DNA from: Takakia lepidozioides
Lineage: Eukaryota; Streptophyta; Takakiopsida; Takakiales; Takakiaceae
Length of the DNA stretch: 64,000 bases
Assembly: GCA_030704615.1 (NCBI GenBank)
Contig: CM060734.1
Coordinates: 28,722,042-28,786,041 of the forward strand
Reading direction: 5' to 3'
In this document: one piece after another, positions 14,460 to 26,600 of the stretch
Layout of the letters: the number at the start of each line of letters is the position of its first letter
Numbering within the stretch: the stretch's first letter is position 1
Position numbers and translations under genes: made by a program
The notes under the pieces: model-generated
The model's input: only the letters and a program-made list of their open reading frames with translations
The model's database searches: none
What the model was told of the DNA's origin: nothing

Positions 14460-15607
14460 TGGCTAGCTAAACTTCAGTTTGGACTGCAGTTGCAACAGCG
14501 CAATTTTTGGGCTCTATCTATCTTTCATGGTCGTCTATCTATCCTCTTTGTGCAACACAGACAGGCTTCACTCTATCTTCCCATTCTCCATGGACCCATC
14601 AACAATGTCGCTTCGGCTCCTCTCTGAACATGTTTTGAGCATACCTCTGACCCCTCTGACCCCGGTCAGGGTCTGTGGATGGACCTTGGCCTCAAAAGAA
14701 ATGAACCCCATTCCGCCACCTTTGACTTCTCTTCCTGCTTGGTTAAAGATGAATAGATTATTCTGGGTCTTGGGTAGGCCCCTGGCTGAACTCCCCCTGG
14801 ACCCAGACGAGTGGTCATGGAACTTTCCCAGGGGCCCTCACCCCTTCTTCACCTACACAACTAAGAAAGGTTACAAATCCCTCCTAAATGCCCAACCATT
14901 GCAGTCAAAATGGGACTCCAGATGGTAGCACCATGGATTCTTTAATGAGAAGTGGTCAATCATCTAGGGATCAGTCTGGATTAAGACTCGTCCAGCCAAG
15001 GTGGCGGCCTTCCTTTGGCAGATAGCAAACAGAGTGCTCAAGGTAGGTGAGTGGCTTCAATTTCACCCATCCATTCTCTGTGTGTGTTGCCCATCAGGTA
15101 TTTTAGAAACCATCGAACACGCACTTCTCTTCTGTCTGGCTCCAAGAACTATCTGGCCTTTCATTAAGGACTTTTATCGTCATTGGAGCCCTACGCAACT
15201 ATCTGTTACAGACCTCCTACTCAACTATGATCCCCAAACCAAACAAAAATCTCTTACCTGCCCTGTGTTTGAAACCCTCAGGGGCTCAGTCCTATGGCAT
15301 CTCTGGAAGGCCAGATGCTCCAAAACATTCTCACATTAACACCCAGATAACACCAGTTCCATTTCTGCTATCCTAGCTCTCATATTCTATGATCTCAATA
15401 TTGAATCTCGCAAAGCTTGGGCCAAACTTTGTGCCGATATGCAACGAAACTCACAAGTAGCAGCTGCCATCTACGAGGTCTTCAGAAGCACCTGGGCCTG
15501 TCACAGGCTTATCTGTGTCACCATATCGGAGGACTCCTGTTCTTGGCCAGACCTTCCGCCCATACAATGGCGCAACAAGCGCTCATCAGTCCACAGTATC
15601 CCTAGAG
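14460..15607 (+). pseudogene. LINE C-terminal remnant (zf-RVT region)
   Basis: Plus-strand frames resume the LINE: EWSWNFPRGPHPFFTYTTKKGYKSLL (seen in part near 14.81-14.88 kb), then KVAAFLWQIANRVLKVGEWL and ETIEHALLFCLAPRTIW (15.0-15.15 kb), which is the zinc-binding zf-RVT segment at the end of plant L1 proteins. The tail to 15607 (STWACHRLICVTISE, RPLPPIQW-like) fits the extreme C-terminus. A stop at about 14928 and a frameshift before 15001 break it. The segment 14136-14460 is not clearly assignable. Confidence 0.8.
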
Positions 15608-16032
15608 TTTGACCGGGAGGTTAATTAGAAACATCTAAAGACCTCGGCGAAGGCTTTGAGGCTTAATTACCGTTGAATACTAATAAATCCAGGGTTAGTA
15701 GATCGTTGCTAATCCCTAGGGCTCCTTTTTGTCGGATGCAGCTTTTAATGGCTAAACATTAGTCTTAGTCATCTTGGTCTGGTCCCCATAGAATTTTGTG
15801 TGTCATCATCGTCCCTGTCATTGGGGATGGGAACGGTTCATCCTCCTGCCAAGTTCTCCCTTCACTGAATACGGTGTGTGTGCCTTACGGCGTCTAAGGG
15901 GTTTTAATTTGTTTTCCCCGAATAATCCCAAGTAACTTGTAAGGGCTTCGTCCCACCAAAAATATTTTATAAATAAAGTTAACCAGGGCTGTAATCCCCC
16001 TGTTAACCAAAGAAAAATAAAATAAAAATGTG

Positions 16033-17949
16033 TGGCAAATTCTTGATGAGTTGTTTGTCAATAAGTGGCAATCCTTATTATTTGTGTCATATACCCAGTT
16101 TTGTTTATTCCATTTATTTTGTTTGTTATTCGTTTTACTGACTACCAGCAAGGTCATTAACCCTTGAAGCGACTACCACCATTTTGGTGGGCCAGCCCAA
16201 AAATGCTATATAATGGCATGGATGATGCCATAACTTCCTACCCTGAAGCATCCACAGAAACTAAGCAAAAATGTCCCTACTTATTACACCCATATGCCCC
16301 TGAATTCACACAAACTTTCACCGTTAAATTTTCAAACATGCATTATGATGTATAATAATAAAAAAATGGACCGATGATTGATAAAAGTAAAACAACATAA
16401 AAATATCACCCATGAAAATTCAAGTTTAATGCATTGTAAAAAAATTTGAAAACAACATGGAGCCAATTTTTAATAATTCCAAGTGTCAAAGTGGGAACAT
16501 TAATCCCCATTGAATTGAAATTCAGAACAATAACATGACCTATTATAAAGTGTTAAATAATACTAGTATTGTCATATTAGTCACTTTGCTACAGTTGAAT
16601 CTTTGAGATTTGACTGTGTGCAATATGTGACCACAGCTATTAGAGATCGTTCAAATGGCCGGTGTTCATGGGACATCATGCAAAGAAAGACAATTTAGAG
16701 CCCTTGATCTCTCAACAAAGCACGTTTGCTATTACTAGTGTTAACTTGTTATGGGTAGAGACTTGAGTGTTTTGTAGTGACATCATTAATATGTGTCTAG
16801 CCTCACTCAGATTACTAGCTAGTAACCTTTACCCCAAATATTATATTGGAACATTATAAGCAAATGAGTTCAAGTCATGTAAAAACTTTACGAGTTTTAT
16901 TTTCAACAAAAAAAAAACCACTTTTGAGTCCATTTAGATGTGAGAAAGTTGTAGGAAGCACTTTGTAGTAACACAATGATATATTCAAACCCCAATGTTG
17001 TAGGTTCATTCCACGTGGTGATTGATAGTTTATAACTTTGAAATGATGTAGGAAGAGACAAAAAATCACAAAACGAATGAGCAAGAAAAAAGATTGGGAG
17101 ATTATAATGATGAATACAAAGATACAATGCAACTAGATGCAACAGAAGCACCCTTGCAAAAAATGTGGCGAAGCTTAAATACCCATTGTCAAAAACCCGG
17201 GAACAATTTGTTGGTATTTTTCAGAGTAGGTAAAAAAATGACATGTCAACAAACCAAATACAAAAACATGACAAGATGGTTGAATCATTTTAGTCTATTC
17301 CTTTATACACCAAAAAATCTTTCAGATAGTCAAAAAATCAAGAGTTGGAAACTATTAAATACTGTTTAACTCGTCCGAACATTATGCAATGATATCAAAA
17401 GTAATGGTAGTCATTGATATTCGTAGTCAGCAGTAGTAAGGAGAATGAGAAATTCTTCATCAGCATCATAGTTTTGTCAAAAATGAAAATGAACAAGTAT
17501 AACCATTGTAGAGATATTGTAAAATCTTGATCAATGTTCATCTCAGGGTGCGAGAACATTGATCAGTTTGCAAATTTGACACTTAGACATGACGACATTC
17601 AAGAATTGTGTAGACAACCACAATTGTAACATCATGAATGCATGGTATCCATGCAATTGTAAGAGAAAACAATAAATTTGTTTGTTGATTGTTTTCTGTT
17701 GTCAACAAATAATCTTTGGAAGTAATACGTAACTGCTCTAAGCTTTAATGTATTTAAGTATGTTAGAGATGGAAAGCCACTATGTTCTACTGCTATGTTG
17801 ATGAAAAATTAAAACCTATGACGAATCGTCTTTTGACTAAATACATTTGCATCAAATGAGGTTCCAAACAATGAACGAGCATACATCCCACAACTGATAA
17901 ATTTCCATAATTTTAGTGACGTCAGAGAGAGTTTCAAGCTGAAGAGAAG
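16033..17949. other. AT-rich intergenic sequence, no gene recognised
   Basis: Short frames only, no domain, no clear repeat. An intergenic or very old repeat origin is likely. Confidence 0.5.
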
Positions 17950-18630
17950 GTGCAGAGCATGAGAGAAAATGAAGAGCACGAACGAACATACTTTGAGCTT
18001 GAACTAGCCATTCCGAATGTCGAATTTGGCAGTGTGACTACGCCTCTGGCTCAGATCGAGTCTCTGCCACAATACTTGCCTCCGCCTCCTCCTCAGCACT
18101 CAGCCCTTAGCTTCACATTTTCACAGCCTCACTGCCTCTCCTCTCAGCCTGTCACAGAGCCCACCACCTCTATCATCCAAAATGCCTAACTCCTTCAAGC
18201 CAGAAAATCTCTGCTTAAAGCCTAAACTTTTTCAGACCTCACCAACCCCTCTAAACCACGCCTTTGACTCAATACCTGCCCCCCATTCCTCCTCACCCCT
18301 CAGCCCCCAAACCTTAGAGACAATCACGGCCTCACAGACCACACATCCCCATACCCCTCATTCACAGCCTCGCTTCACTCTTTCACGCCTCACAAAGCCC
18401 TGTGAAAAATTGTGCAGGGCTTCGCCGTAGTGTGGGGAGTGAAATGAGGCCCTTAAAGAGAAATGAAGGCCTTTTATATCCTCTCCGCAAGCCCATGCGA
18501 TGGCCATTCCATGGATGCACGTGGCCCCTTCGCCATGATGATCCCATCGCCTTGCATATTTGTTCAGCCACGCGGCATCCATGTAGTGGAGACACCGCCG
18601 GCATCATATTTAATTTGATCCGTCCTAAGC
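17950..18630. other. Pro/Ser/Thr-rich frames, no gene recognised
   Basis: Two consecutive plus-strand frames (17950-18189 and 18182-18430) encode Pro/Ser/Thr-rich low-complexity sequence. Nothing identifies them as real genes, and C-rich composition alone would produce them. Confidence 0.35.
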
Positions 18631-18905
18631 CGTCCGTGCGTGTGTATGGTGGCGCATAGTAGCCACCTCACACGCGCCGCCTGCCATCGTGTGCAGCGTT
18701 ATCCCCCCCTCCCCACCACCACCACCACCACCACATCTGCCTCGTGCGGCAACTTCATGCCTGCCCGTCTGCCATCGCGTCCGACTGCCCACCCACCCGA
18801 TCCGATCTGCCACTGAGCCCTCCATGTGCATGGCGGCGCATAGTGGCCACCCCACACACGCCGCCTGCCATCTTGTGCAGCGTTATCCCCCCCCCCCCAT
18901 CCATC
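18631..18905 (+). repeat. Two-copy tandem repeat of about 190 bp
   Basis: The block GGTGGCGCATAGTAGCCACC...CGCCTGCCATC...TGTGCAGCGTTATCCCCCC starting near 18631 recurs starting near 18820 with a few changes (GGCGGCGCATAGTGGCCACC). Each copy ends in a run of C followed by CCAC or CCAT microsatellite. The GC-rich, periodic composition explains the many overlapping frames here on both strands. Confidence 0.75.
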
Positions 18906-19329
18906 CCCCCGCCTGCCATACGTTTGCCATCGAGCCCATTGTTGCCTGCCATCTGGCTCGTGTGGGTTTATTCGCGCCCCCCATCTGCCTTGTGCGACTC
19001 CTTCATGCCCGCCCGTCTGCCACGCGCTTGCCATCGGGTCCGTCCGCCTGCTCGATCCGATCTGCCACGCGCGCGAGAATATGATGGCCGCGCATGGCGA
19101 GCTATCCGCCACATTGAACCCCATCAAATTTCCGGTGCCAGACGTTGGCGAGATGCCAGGGAACGGCTACGCATTTATGGAGTACAAGAGACCCCCCATG
19201 CCTATCATGTAGGGTTGTTCATCCAATGATTAGCTCGTCTGCATGTTAATCAGATATATTCATCGGCTGTCGTTCCCATGTTTTTTTTTCGTTAAATTAA
19301 TTAATTAATTATTTTTTTATAAATAAAAA

Positions 19330-19372
19330 AAAAACACACACACACACACATACACACATACACACCAAGAAA
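19330..19372 (+). repeat. (AC)n-type microsatellite
   Basis: A run of ACAC with TACACA interruptions follows a poly-A stretch; simple sequence, no gene. Confidence 0.85.
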
Positions 19373-19580
19373 TGAGGTCAATGAGCTATATAGTTTACTT
19401 GGGTTTGCTCCTTACTTATTTCAATTCTTACAACAACGTGGGGAGAGTCTGAGAAGCTGGGGAAGAGCCCATGGATGCGTATCGGAGAGACTAGAAACTA
19501 GAGTAGATGTCTGGATGCAGCAGCCTCTTTCTTAGCATCAAATTCGGTAGTAATTCGCAGCACATAGACTGCTTGCACCC

Positions 19581-19935
19581 TGTCATGGTTTTAGTCATGG
19601 TTAACTAGAATTACCTACTTCTAGTTAACTAGGACATTTTAGATATTTATATTTATATTTAGTGTGTTGGGACTTCATATGCCAAGTGAGGTATCAAGCC
19701 TCACTTGGGACATGGGGATGGGTTTTCCCCTTGTGAGGGTTGAGGAGGGCTCATCTTCTTGTAGTTGAGCCTCCATGAGCCTCTCCCACCTCCATAGCTC
19801 TAGGTATTGAGAGAGTGTGTGGTGAGGGCTTTGTAGGGTGGATTCCTTTAGCAAAGGTACCCTTGGCTTGACTTAGTTTATGTGATTGAGTGGATTCATG
19901 AGTGGAGGGATTCCATTGTGCACTTTTCATTATCA
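19581..19935 (+). repeat. Candidate 5' LTR of copy B
   Basis: About 355 bases beginning TGTCA and ending TATCA, related to 3220-3579. Inner blocks shared with that segment include GGCTCATCTTCTTGTAGTTGA and CCCTTGGCTTGACT. The boundaries are chosen from the TG...CA ends and from where the similarity starts and stops; no primer-binding site was confirmed downstream. Confidence 0.6.
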
Positions 19936-21338
19936 CTACAAGAAGATGACCTTATGCTTGTGAGTGCGGAGTGTAAGGATTAGTTTAACACTTGTGTTGG
20001 TGTACACCAAGGAGTGAGAGAGCTAGGAAAAGCTCAAGTATCTCACAAGGCTTGCAAGGTGTTGCAAGGGAGAGTGTGTTTGCATTGCATCAAGGAGGTG
20101 GAGAGCTCTTGAGTTACAAGACTTTGCAAGTATTGCAAGGAGAAAGTCTTGTGTGTGGGGAAGCAAAAGGTTTGAAAGTTTGAGAAGAAAGAGCGTCATC
20201 TCTTGTATCTCAAATGTTGTGACCATCATTTGTCAATGAAGTGGCTTCTATGGTGAAAAGAATGCATTGAGGGTTTGTAGAAGCATTATTGTGTACCAAG
20301 GGTTTAAGAGCTTGGAAAAGAGCTCTTGCATCACAAGAGAAGCGTCTTGTGTGTGGAGAAGATAGACACTAGGGTTTCAAGAGGAAGCTCTAGTTGTTCA
20401 TGGTGTGAAAGAGAAGCCAAAGAGCGGCACCTGCTTGGGTTGGAAACACCATAGAAGGAGTACAACAAAGGTAACTTGAGGAGCATAGAGTAGCTCAAGA
20501 GAAGCTAAGAAGTGGTTGTTTATCCATGGTGAAATGAAGCCAAGTGGGGTTTCATTTGGTTGACAAACAAGCAAGTTAAGGCGCTAGAAGGGAGTGCTTT
20601 TGCTAGTTCTATGAGTTCTTGGATTGCTCTTGGTGAAACAAGTGGTTGACCAAGCAAGTGCCACATGTGTGGAGCATGCTTTCCAAGTGCGGCTTCCAAC
20701 TTTAAGCTTGAGGAGAGCTAGAAGGTGAAGGGAACAAGTTCATTCCTTTGTGTATGAGGTGATGCTTATGTGGAGCATGTTTTCAGCCCATTGAGGCTTC
20801 TATTTTCAAACCTTGGAGAGCAAGAAGGAAGGAAAATGGCTGGTTTCCACTTAGGTGAAGGAAAAGCACTTGTAGAGCATATGTTTGAGTTGGGGTTTCA
20901 ACCTTAAGCTTGAGGAGAGCACGACTCTTGAGGTAGCAAGTGAAGGGACTTGAATCTTCCTCTTTGCATGAGATGGAGATGTATTGATGCTTGGAGAAGC
21001 AACACATAGAAGCCAAGAGTAGAGCATGTGTGTGGATGGCCAAAGAAGAACACATGAATGAGTGCAAGACTTGGTTGCTTGTCAAATGAGGTAAAAAGCT
21101 TGATTCTTGAGCTCCAAAGAGAAGTGAAGCTTGTTGTGTGGCAAATGCATTGCTAGGTGAGATGGAACCAAGCTTGGTTGTGGCTTGAGGTGAAGAAGAT
21201 CAAGGTAGTTTGCCTCAGTATCTCATAGAAGTCATGGATGCTTGAGGAGAGCAAGCATGAAGCTCAAGAAAGCCCAAACCCTAGCTTGGAATGCACAAAC
21301 CCTAGCATGAGATGCACGTGAAACCCCATGTTCATGGG

Positions 21339-21498
21339 AACGGTCACTATAGTATAGGAACAATAATTATAGGTTAGGAACCGTCACTATAGGTTGGGAA
21401 CAGTAACTATAGGTTGAGAACTGTCACTATAGATTGGGAACAGTAACTATAGTATAGGAACAGTAACTATCCGATAGGAACGGTCAGTGTAGGCTGGG
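21339..21498 (+). repeat. Eight tandem copies of a 20-bp unit
   Basis: The unit is of the form GAACAGTAACTATAGGTTGG and repeats with an exact 20-base period from 21339 to 21498, with point changes but no length changes. It lies in the leader of copy B. Exact spacing without indels suggests a fairly young array or selection on spacing. Confidence 0.88.
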
Positions 21499-21539
21499 AA
21501 CATAGTGACATATAAAGACAATATATGGCTTTTGGAGGA

Positions 21540-21960
21540 TTTTCAAGGGCATTTGGAGGATTGTTTGGGGGATCTTTGGGGTCCTTTGAGGAGCTTTTGG
21601 AAAACACTTTGAGGAGCTTTTGTAAGCCACTTTGAAGAGCTCTTGAAGAGGTATCTGGATGACTGTTTGGAGGACTATTTGCGGTCCTTGAAGGCCAAGT
21701 TTTGGCAAGTTTTTGGAGCCTTTGGAGGGCTATGTGGAGGACCATTTGGGGTCTTTGAAGGCCAATATTTGGCAAGTTTTTGGAGCCTTTGGAAGGCTGT
21801 TTGGAGGGCTATTTGGGGTCCTTGGAGGCCGATATTTGGCGAGCTTGAGGAGTCTTTGGCGACTTGTTGAAGGACTATTTGGGATCCTTGAGGGCCAAGA
21901 TTTGGCAGGCTCTTGGGGCCTTGGTGTACTGTTTGGAGTACCATTGTCCAAGCTTTGGGA
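21540..21960 (+). repeat. Tandem repeat of about 66-67 bp in the retroelement leader
   Basis: The anchor TTTGGGGTCCTTGAAGGCCA (with variants) recurs at about 21679, 21746, 21813 and 21879, giving a 66-67 base period. Each unit also contains GGCAAGTTTTTGGAGCC or a decayed version. Weaker, shorter copies based on TTTGAGGAGCTTTTGG precede it from about 21540. All plus- and minus-strand frames here are by-products of the repeat. Confidence 0.85.
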
Positions 21961-22613
21961 GCCTTAGTGAGATTGTTTGAGTAACATCTTGAGGGCTCTT
22001 AGAGAGTTATTTGAGAGATCCTTGAAAGGTCTTGTCTATTGTTTAAGCAAGAGAGTGTGGAGATAGGGTAGTGGGATGAGAGCATGTTGTGATAGGAATT
22101 GCTTTAGTCTCTCTTCCTTGTAGTCTTCCACCCTCTCTGTAGGCCAAAACCTTTCCGTAAGTGGAGGCAAGAGTAAGTCCGGGTTTGGGCTGGGGTGTCG
22201 TGCAGGAGCGACACTGTGAAGTGTTTTTGGTGTGGGGGAGTTACTGTTTTGACTTGTGTTTGAATCCCCTCCACACCTGCATGCTTGACTGTGTGCCATG
22301 TCAGTTTTGTGTGGGCGCTTGTTTTCATAGGAGGTTGGTCCGGATTTGATCACCGGCCAATCCTAGAGCGTGGTGTCGGTGGTGAGGCTAGGGTGATGAC
22401 CAGTCAGACCATCATTGTTTTCTTATGGTGAGGTTGGGTTGATGACCAACAGACCATAGGAGTGTTTGCGGTGGATGCAGGTGCAGGTGCAGGTCTATGT
22501 TATGAACCTAGTAGAGCAAGCCATTAGCTGCAACAGGTTCTCTACCCGGTTACCTTGTGGAAAGGGGGATTAGAGACAGGTTTGTACAACTGGTGAGGTT
22601 GTGAGTTTTCATC

Positions 22614-23990
22614 ATGGAGGTGCCACTAGTTGCTGAGGGAAGTGCCGATACGAGCACTAGCGATACTAGTGGATACATGAGACGAGGTGTGCGGTTTAGG
22701 CCACCTTCACCTTCTGTGTCTTCTGAGGATGGTTCTGGTTCAGACTCTGAGAGATCCACGCCGCAGGTGCAAGCTATTTCCTTGCCATTGTTGTGGGACA
22801 CGATGGAGAAAATGTATGGAGCTACCAAGGGGCCACGTCGGTACTGTGGAGCTGTGGGCACCATCAAGCTTGATGATTTCATACAGGAGTTTGATAGTTG
22901 GTGTGATTTGCAGCAGATGCGCAATCCACAACTGTTTATGCCTTTTATGGCTTGGAAGGGGCTGTTTCAGCACCTTGAGGGGCCGCCAATGGGCGATTAC
23001 CATGAGTTTAGGCGGGGACATGAGGTGGAGATTGAGGAATGGCGGGAGTATTGGTCACCTGACTATATCTCCATCACCAAAGGCACAAGAGCAGCGGCGA
23101 CACCAGCAGCTACACCAACATCCCCAACTGCAAGCACTAGTAGTGGGACAAGTGGTACATGAGCTGGGAAATCCACTCAAGTTTCTGTTGCATCACCAGC
23201 ATCCGTGCCTGTCTTTAACCCAGTTGTGGAGTTCTTCGAGGAGTTGAGGAGAAACTACCAGGGGATAAGGACAGAGAAGTTGCGCACAGAGCTTGCAAGA
23301 GTTCCAACGGAGGCCTACTGAGAGTTTGAGGGAGGCTTACACGTGCATGAGACGCTTGATAAATGTAGCCCAAGGGGTTACGGAAGCTCAGGCAGTCCAA
23401 TTCTGGTATGGGATATTGGACAAGGAGTTGAGGAGAAGGGTGCGGGATGCAACTCTCATACAAGTGGCCCAACCCACCCTAGCAAATGTATTTTTGCTAA
23501 CAGAGCGGATAGAGCTCAACATGATGGAGGAGCGAGTGGTTATGGTGGGGTTTGGCAAGGAGACACAAAGAAGTGGGGTTCCTAGCCAACAACAATAAAC
23601 CCCCCAACGTGCTCAAGGCAACAAGGGGGCTCAGACGAAGCCCAGGGAAGGTCAGAGGGGATCTCAGATGCAAAGGTCTCTTCCTTCATTCTCAGGCCAA
23701 CAACAGACGAGTGTGTCATGTTGGGATTATGGATGACCATATGTGAAGAAGGATTGCCCAGAGAGAGGCAAAGGGTCGGCACCTGCAAACCTACACAATT
23801 ACAATGTGGGAATTGTGGCAAGTATGGGCATGAGGAGGCCCATTGTTATGATTTGCATCTTGAGCTCCGGCCAGGCCAGTTCCAAGGGAACAATGGTGGC
23901 CGAGGACGAGGCAACGTAGTCCAGAGAGGTAGAGGAGGCAGAGGTCGTGGTGGAGGTCGTAACCAAAACCAAGGAGCACATGGCTAAGGT
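22614..23990 (+). pseudogene. gag: Gag of copy B, with CCHC knuckle and RGG-rich tail (broken)
   Basis: Structural protein that packages the element RNA. The first frame starts at 22614 and includes an acidic Ser-rich N-terminus and a matrix/capsid-like stretch (TIKLDDFIQEFDSWCDLQQ, FMAWKGLFQHLEG). After a stop at 23162 a second frame (23293-23598) carries the RETROTRANS_GAG-like segment with SLREAYTCMRRLINVAQG, FWYGILDKELRRRVRD. After another break, 23718-23987 carries a zinc knuckle, CGNCGKYGHEEAHC, followed by a Gly/Arg-rich tail (GRGGRGRGGGR) expected to bind RNA. Stops and frame changes show decay. Confidence 0.75.
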
Positions 23991-24011
23991 CAAGGTCATG
24001 ACCAAGCTAAC

Positions 24012-25268
24012 ATGGTGGATAGGCTTGCCCAACTAGAGCAACGTCTTGCTGCCATGGCCACTACTCATAATGCGCGAGCTCCAAGGCCTGAGGTTCAAGC
24101 CCCACCTGCACAACCTCCTATGCCTAGGGAAGATCAAATTGGTATGGGCTTCATGTGTGGAGCCGCACTTGCAGGGCCATTGCATGTACTGGACTCTGCT
24201 GCTGCTGTCACTCGAGCAGCAACGCGTGCTCCTGAACCAAGAAGAGCGGATGTGGATTTTGATCCACAAAGGGGGGAAGCAAGTCGTCAGACAAGGCTTC
24301 CACAGTCATTTACATTGGATGAGACAGTGTCACCTATGCCATCAATGGCACCCGCTCGCCCAAGTGTGTCAGAGATAGAGCCACGAGTGTCATTGGGGAG
24401 AGTTGGTGTGGCTCGGGAAATACCAGTGGGTGGTGCTGCAAAGCAAGGTGTAGCCAGTACATTGTTGGGGGCGGCTAGGGCGGTTTGCCAAGCTCCATTG
24501 TTTTCTGCAATGATCATTGCAATGCCGGGGATTCAGCCAGCTGTTGTGTTCAGACTAGCAGCTAGACTCTGTGAGAGTGGTGATGCATCGGCACTATCTG
24601 CGGGGATAGCAGATAAGGTACAGTCTATGGATGCCCTGGATTTGAGGGTGAAGTCAGCCACAGCTGCGCCATGGCAAACGGCAGCTGCAAGGTTTTAGGA
24701 GTTGCCAGCTAGGCCAGCCATTGAGCGCAACATGGTGACTCCTGGGGTAGTCGTGGTGGACAATCAGGATGCAGTGTCTCAATTGAGTGGCCCAGCTGGG
24801 AGGAAGTATAGGCCACTATGGGTTTTGTTGGACTCGGGAGCACAACCATTGATGTTGGGGAAAGCAGCAGTTGCAGGCTTGGGCCTTACAGAGGCGGATT
24901 TGGAGCCTTGCCCTTTTCAAATTCAGACATCTTTGGGTGGTTCAGAGAAGGTGCGGGGGATTACACGCCATGAGCTCTACATTCGATTGCAGCCAGATCA
25001 TCCTACGGATGGCTCAGTCACAAGAGCTAAAGCCATTGTTACGGACGCGATGTCCTATGATGTGCTTGTTGGTGGGGCTGTGTTATACCCAATGGGATTT
25101 ACTCTGGACTTTTCGGAGGAAACGACGTCCTATAGGCCGGAGTGGCAGTCAGGGGATGGCCGACGTGCACTACTCCTAGTGCGGTTTATTGGGAATGTAG
25201 CGGTGGATCATAGGAACATGATGCCAACATTGGCTGCATTCTTAGGTGTGGTGGCTTGGAGGTGGTGA
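24012..25268 (+). pseudogene. Aspartic protease region of copy B (one in-frame TAG)
   Basis: A frame from 24012 runs to a TAG at about 24696 and continues in the same frame from 24702 to 25268. The second part contains the retroviral-type protease signature LLDSGAQPLMLG, with the catalytic aspartate in DSG, and a C-terminal VLVGGAVLYPMGFTLDF stretch. It would cut the polyprotein. The upstream part is Ala/Pro-rich and includes LGAARAVCQAPLFSAMIIA, which is shared with copy C. At the stop, copy C has a sense codon, so the stop is a lesion rather than a programmed signal. Confidence 0.8.
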
Positions 25269-25539
25269 GCTCTTGGAGGGCAATAGCCATGCAGATGATA
25301 GACCACCACCTGATGGGGACGAGCAATTGGCATACAAGGCTGAGTTGCTTCATCATGTTCCTGTGCATAGCTCACTGTGGGGTACAGTTGGGGATTTGTA
25401 GCGAGTGGCAAGCCAGTGTGTGCAACAAGCATGACATGAGGCATTTCCATCGGTAGGTGAGGGGAGTTTAGTGACATCACCTGGACCTCCTCAGTTAGCT
25501 CCATTGGACACAGTGTCTATTATCTGGTAACCACCTGAT

Positions 25540-26600
25540 TCAGGCATTTGTTTGTTGGACCTGTTTGGAGGCATAAACACTGGGCTTGCAGGAGTGTTGC
25601 AAGCAGGAATCAAAGTACGCAAGTACTTGTATGTGGAGAAGGATGAGATTGCTCGGCGTGTTTCCATGCGCCATGTTGCCTACGTATCAGTATCCTGAGT
25701 TGTTGTCTCTCTCAGCAATTCAAGGGTACCAAAATGCCTTGCCAGCAGACATTACCATGATGGGGGCGGAGGATTTGGATCGGCATGGTCCCATTGACTT
25801 GGTGATAGCAGGGTGGCCTTGCCAAGGACATTCTCTCGCAGGTCATGGTAATGGTTTGCATGATGCATGATCGCATTTGTTTTGGGAGATGTTGCGAGTG
25901 TTGCATGACTTGCTGACGAGGCAAGTGCAACCTGTAGCCTATATCTTGGAGAATGTTCCTCTTATGGGGGATTCTCGGGCCAGGGTTATGGCCAGTGTGC
26001 ATCAGGTGCGGTTGTGGATTGGATCGGCGGTGCTATTGGATGCAGCAGCGGTGGGATCACGTGTGTATCGACCTCGATTGTGGTGGACCAATCTTGCACC
26101 ACCATAGCTGCTCAAGAGAGCATACAATTCCATTCAATGGCCACCCAATCTCACGGTTGAGGGCATTTTGGACCAAGGGAGGCAACCGGGGTGCGACATG
26201 ATGACCATCCACCTTTGGCGGTGGTCAATCAAGCGGGGCAGCCGTACGGCCTTGCCTACGCTCATGAGCTTTCCCTCGTCTCATGCTTTTTGAGACAATG
26301 GTCCTGGGTTGATTTGGGATAGTGTGCTACAACAATTGGTGGAGCCCAATGGGGATGAGCGAGAGCGGGTAATGGGGTTTGTCACGGGCGCTACAGTTGT
26401 GCCAGCTTTGTCAGAGGCATCACGCCGACATGTGTTGGGTCAAGCAATGGATCTAAATTGCTTGACATGGGTCATTGGCTTGTGCATGACTGAGCAATGG
26501 AGATTGCAAGCAGTGGTGGCTACTTCGGCACTCCCATTGGATAGTGCATCTTCCCTGCCAACCGGGACGGTTGAGGCAGTGAGTAGGGGCGAGCACAGGA
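25540..26600 (+). pseudogene. DNMT3-like cytosine-5 DNA methyltransferase carried by copy B (broken)
   Basis: Would transfer a methyl group from S-adenosylmethionine to C5 of cytosine in DNA. Visible motifs in order: I, CLLDLFGGINTGLAGVLQAG (25.55-25.61 kb); II, YVEKDE; IV, IAGWPCQGHS, with the catalytic Cys-Gln (25.80-25.84 kb); VI, YILENVPLMGD (25.94-25.98 kb); VIII, GSRVYRPRLWW, with the paired arginines (26.05-26.09 kb); IX-X, DERERVMGF and LGQAMDLNCLTW (26.35-26.47 kb). The order and the DAAAVGSRVYRPR segment resemble DNMT3 rather than DNMT1. A frame change lies near 25.63 kb and stops occur at about 25868, 26105 and in the 26.2-26.3 kb linker. The position between protease and the expected RT matches copy C. 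Confidence 0.88.

Larger units (their letters stand above)
11038..16032 (+). mobile_element. L1-like LINE, rearranged and dead
   Basis: Non-LTR retrotransposon of the plant L1 type: apurinic endonuclease, reverse transcriptase and C-terminal zf-RVT segments lie in the expected order, but with the middle part turned round. The likely 3' end is an AT-rich tail around 15960-16032 (GGGCTGTAATCCCCCTGTTAACC followed by A-rich sequence), a shape typical of plant LINE ends. The frame is interrupted by many stops and frameshifts. Between 13092 and about 13430 there is foreign sequence containing a mitochondrial-type tRNA; from about 13430 to 14135 the LINE coding strand is reversed; from about 14460 it is in the plus orientation again. 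Confidence 0.88.

Noticed and set aside
18689-19229. Overlapping plus- and minus-strand frames of up to 161 codons
   Set aside because: They follow from the tandem GC-rich repeat and C runs, on both strands, with no domain.
21467-21967. Frames of 73-102 codons with a regular amino-acid repeat
   Set aside because: They are translations of the 66-67 bp minisatellite in the retroelement leader; similar frames exist on both strands.
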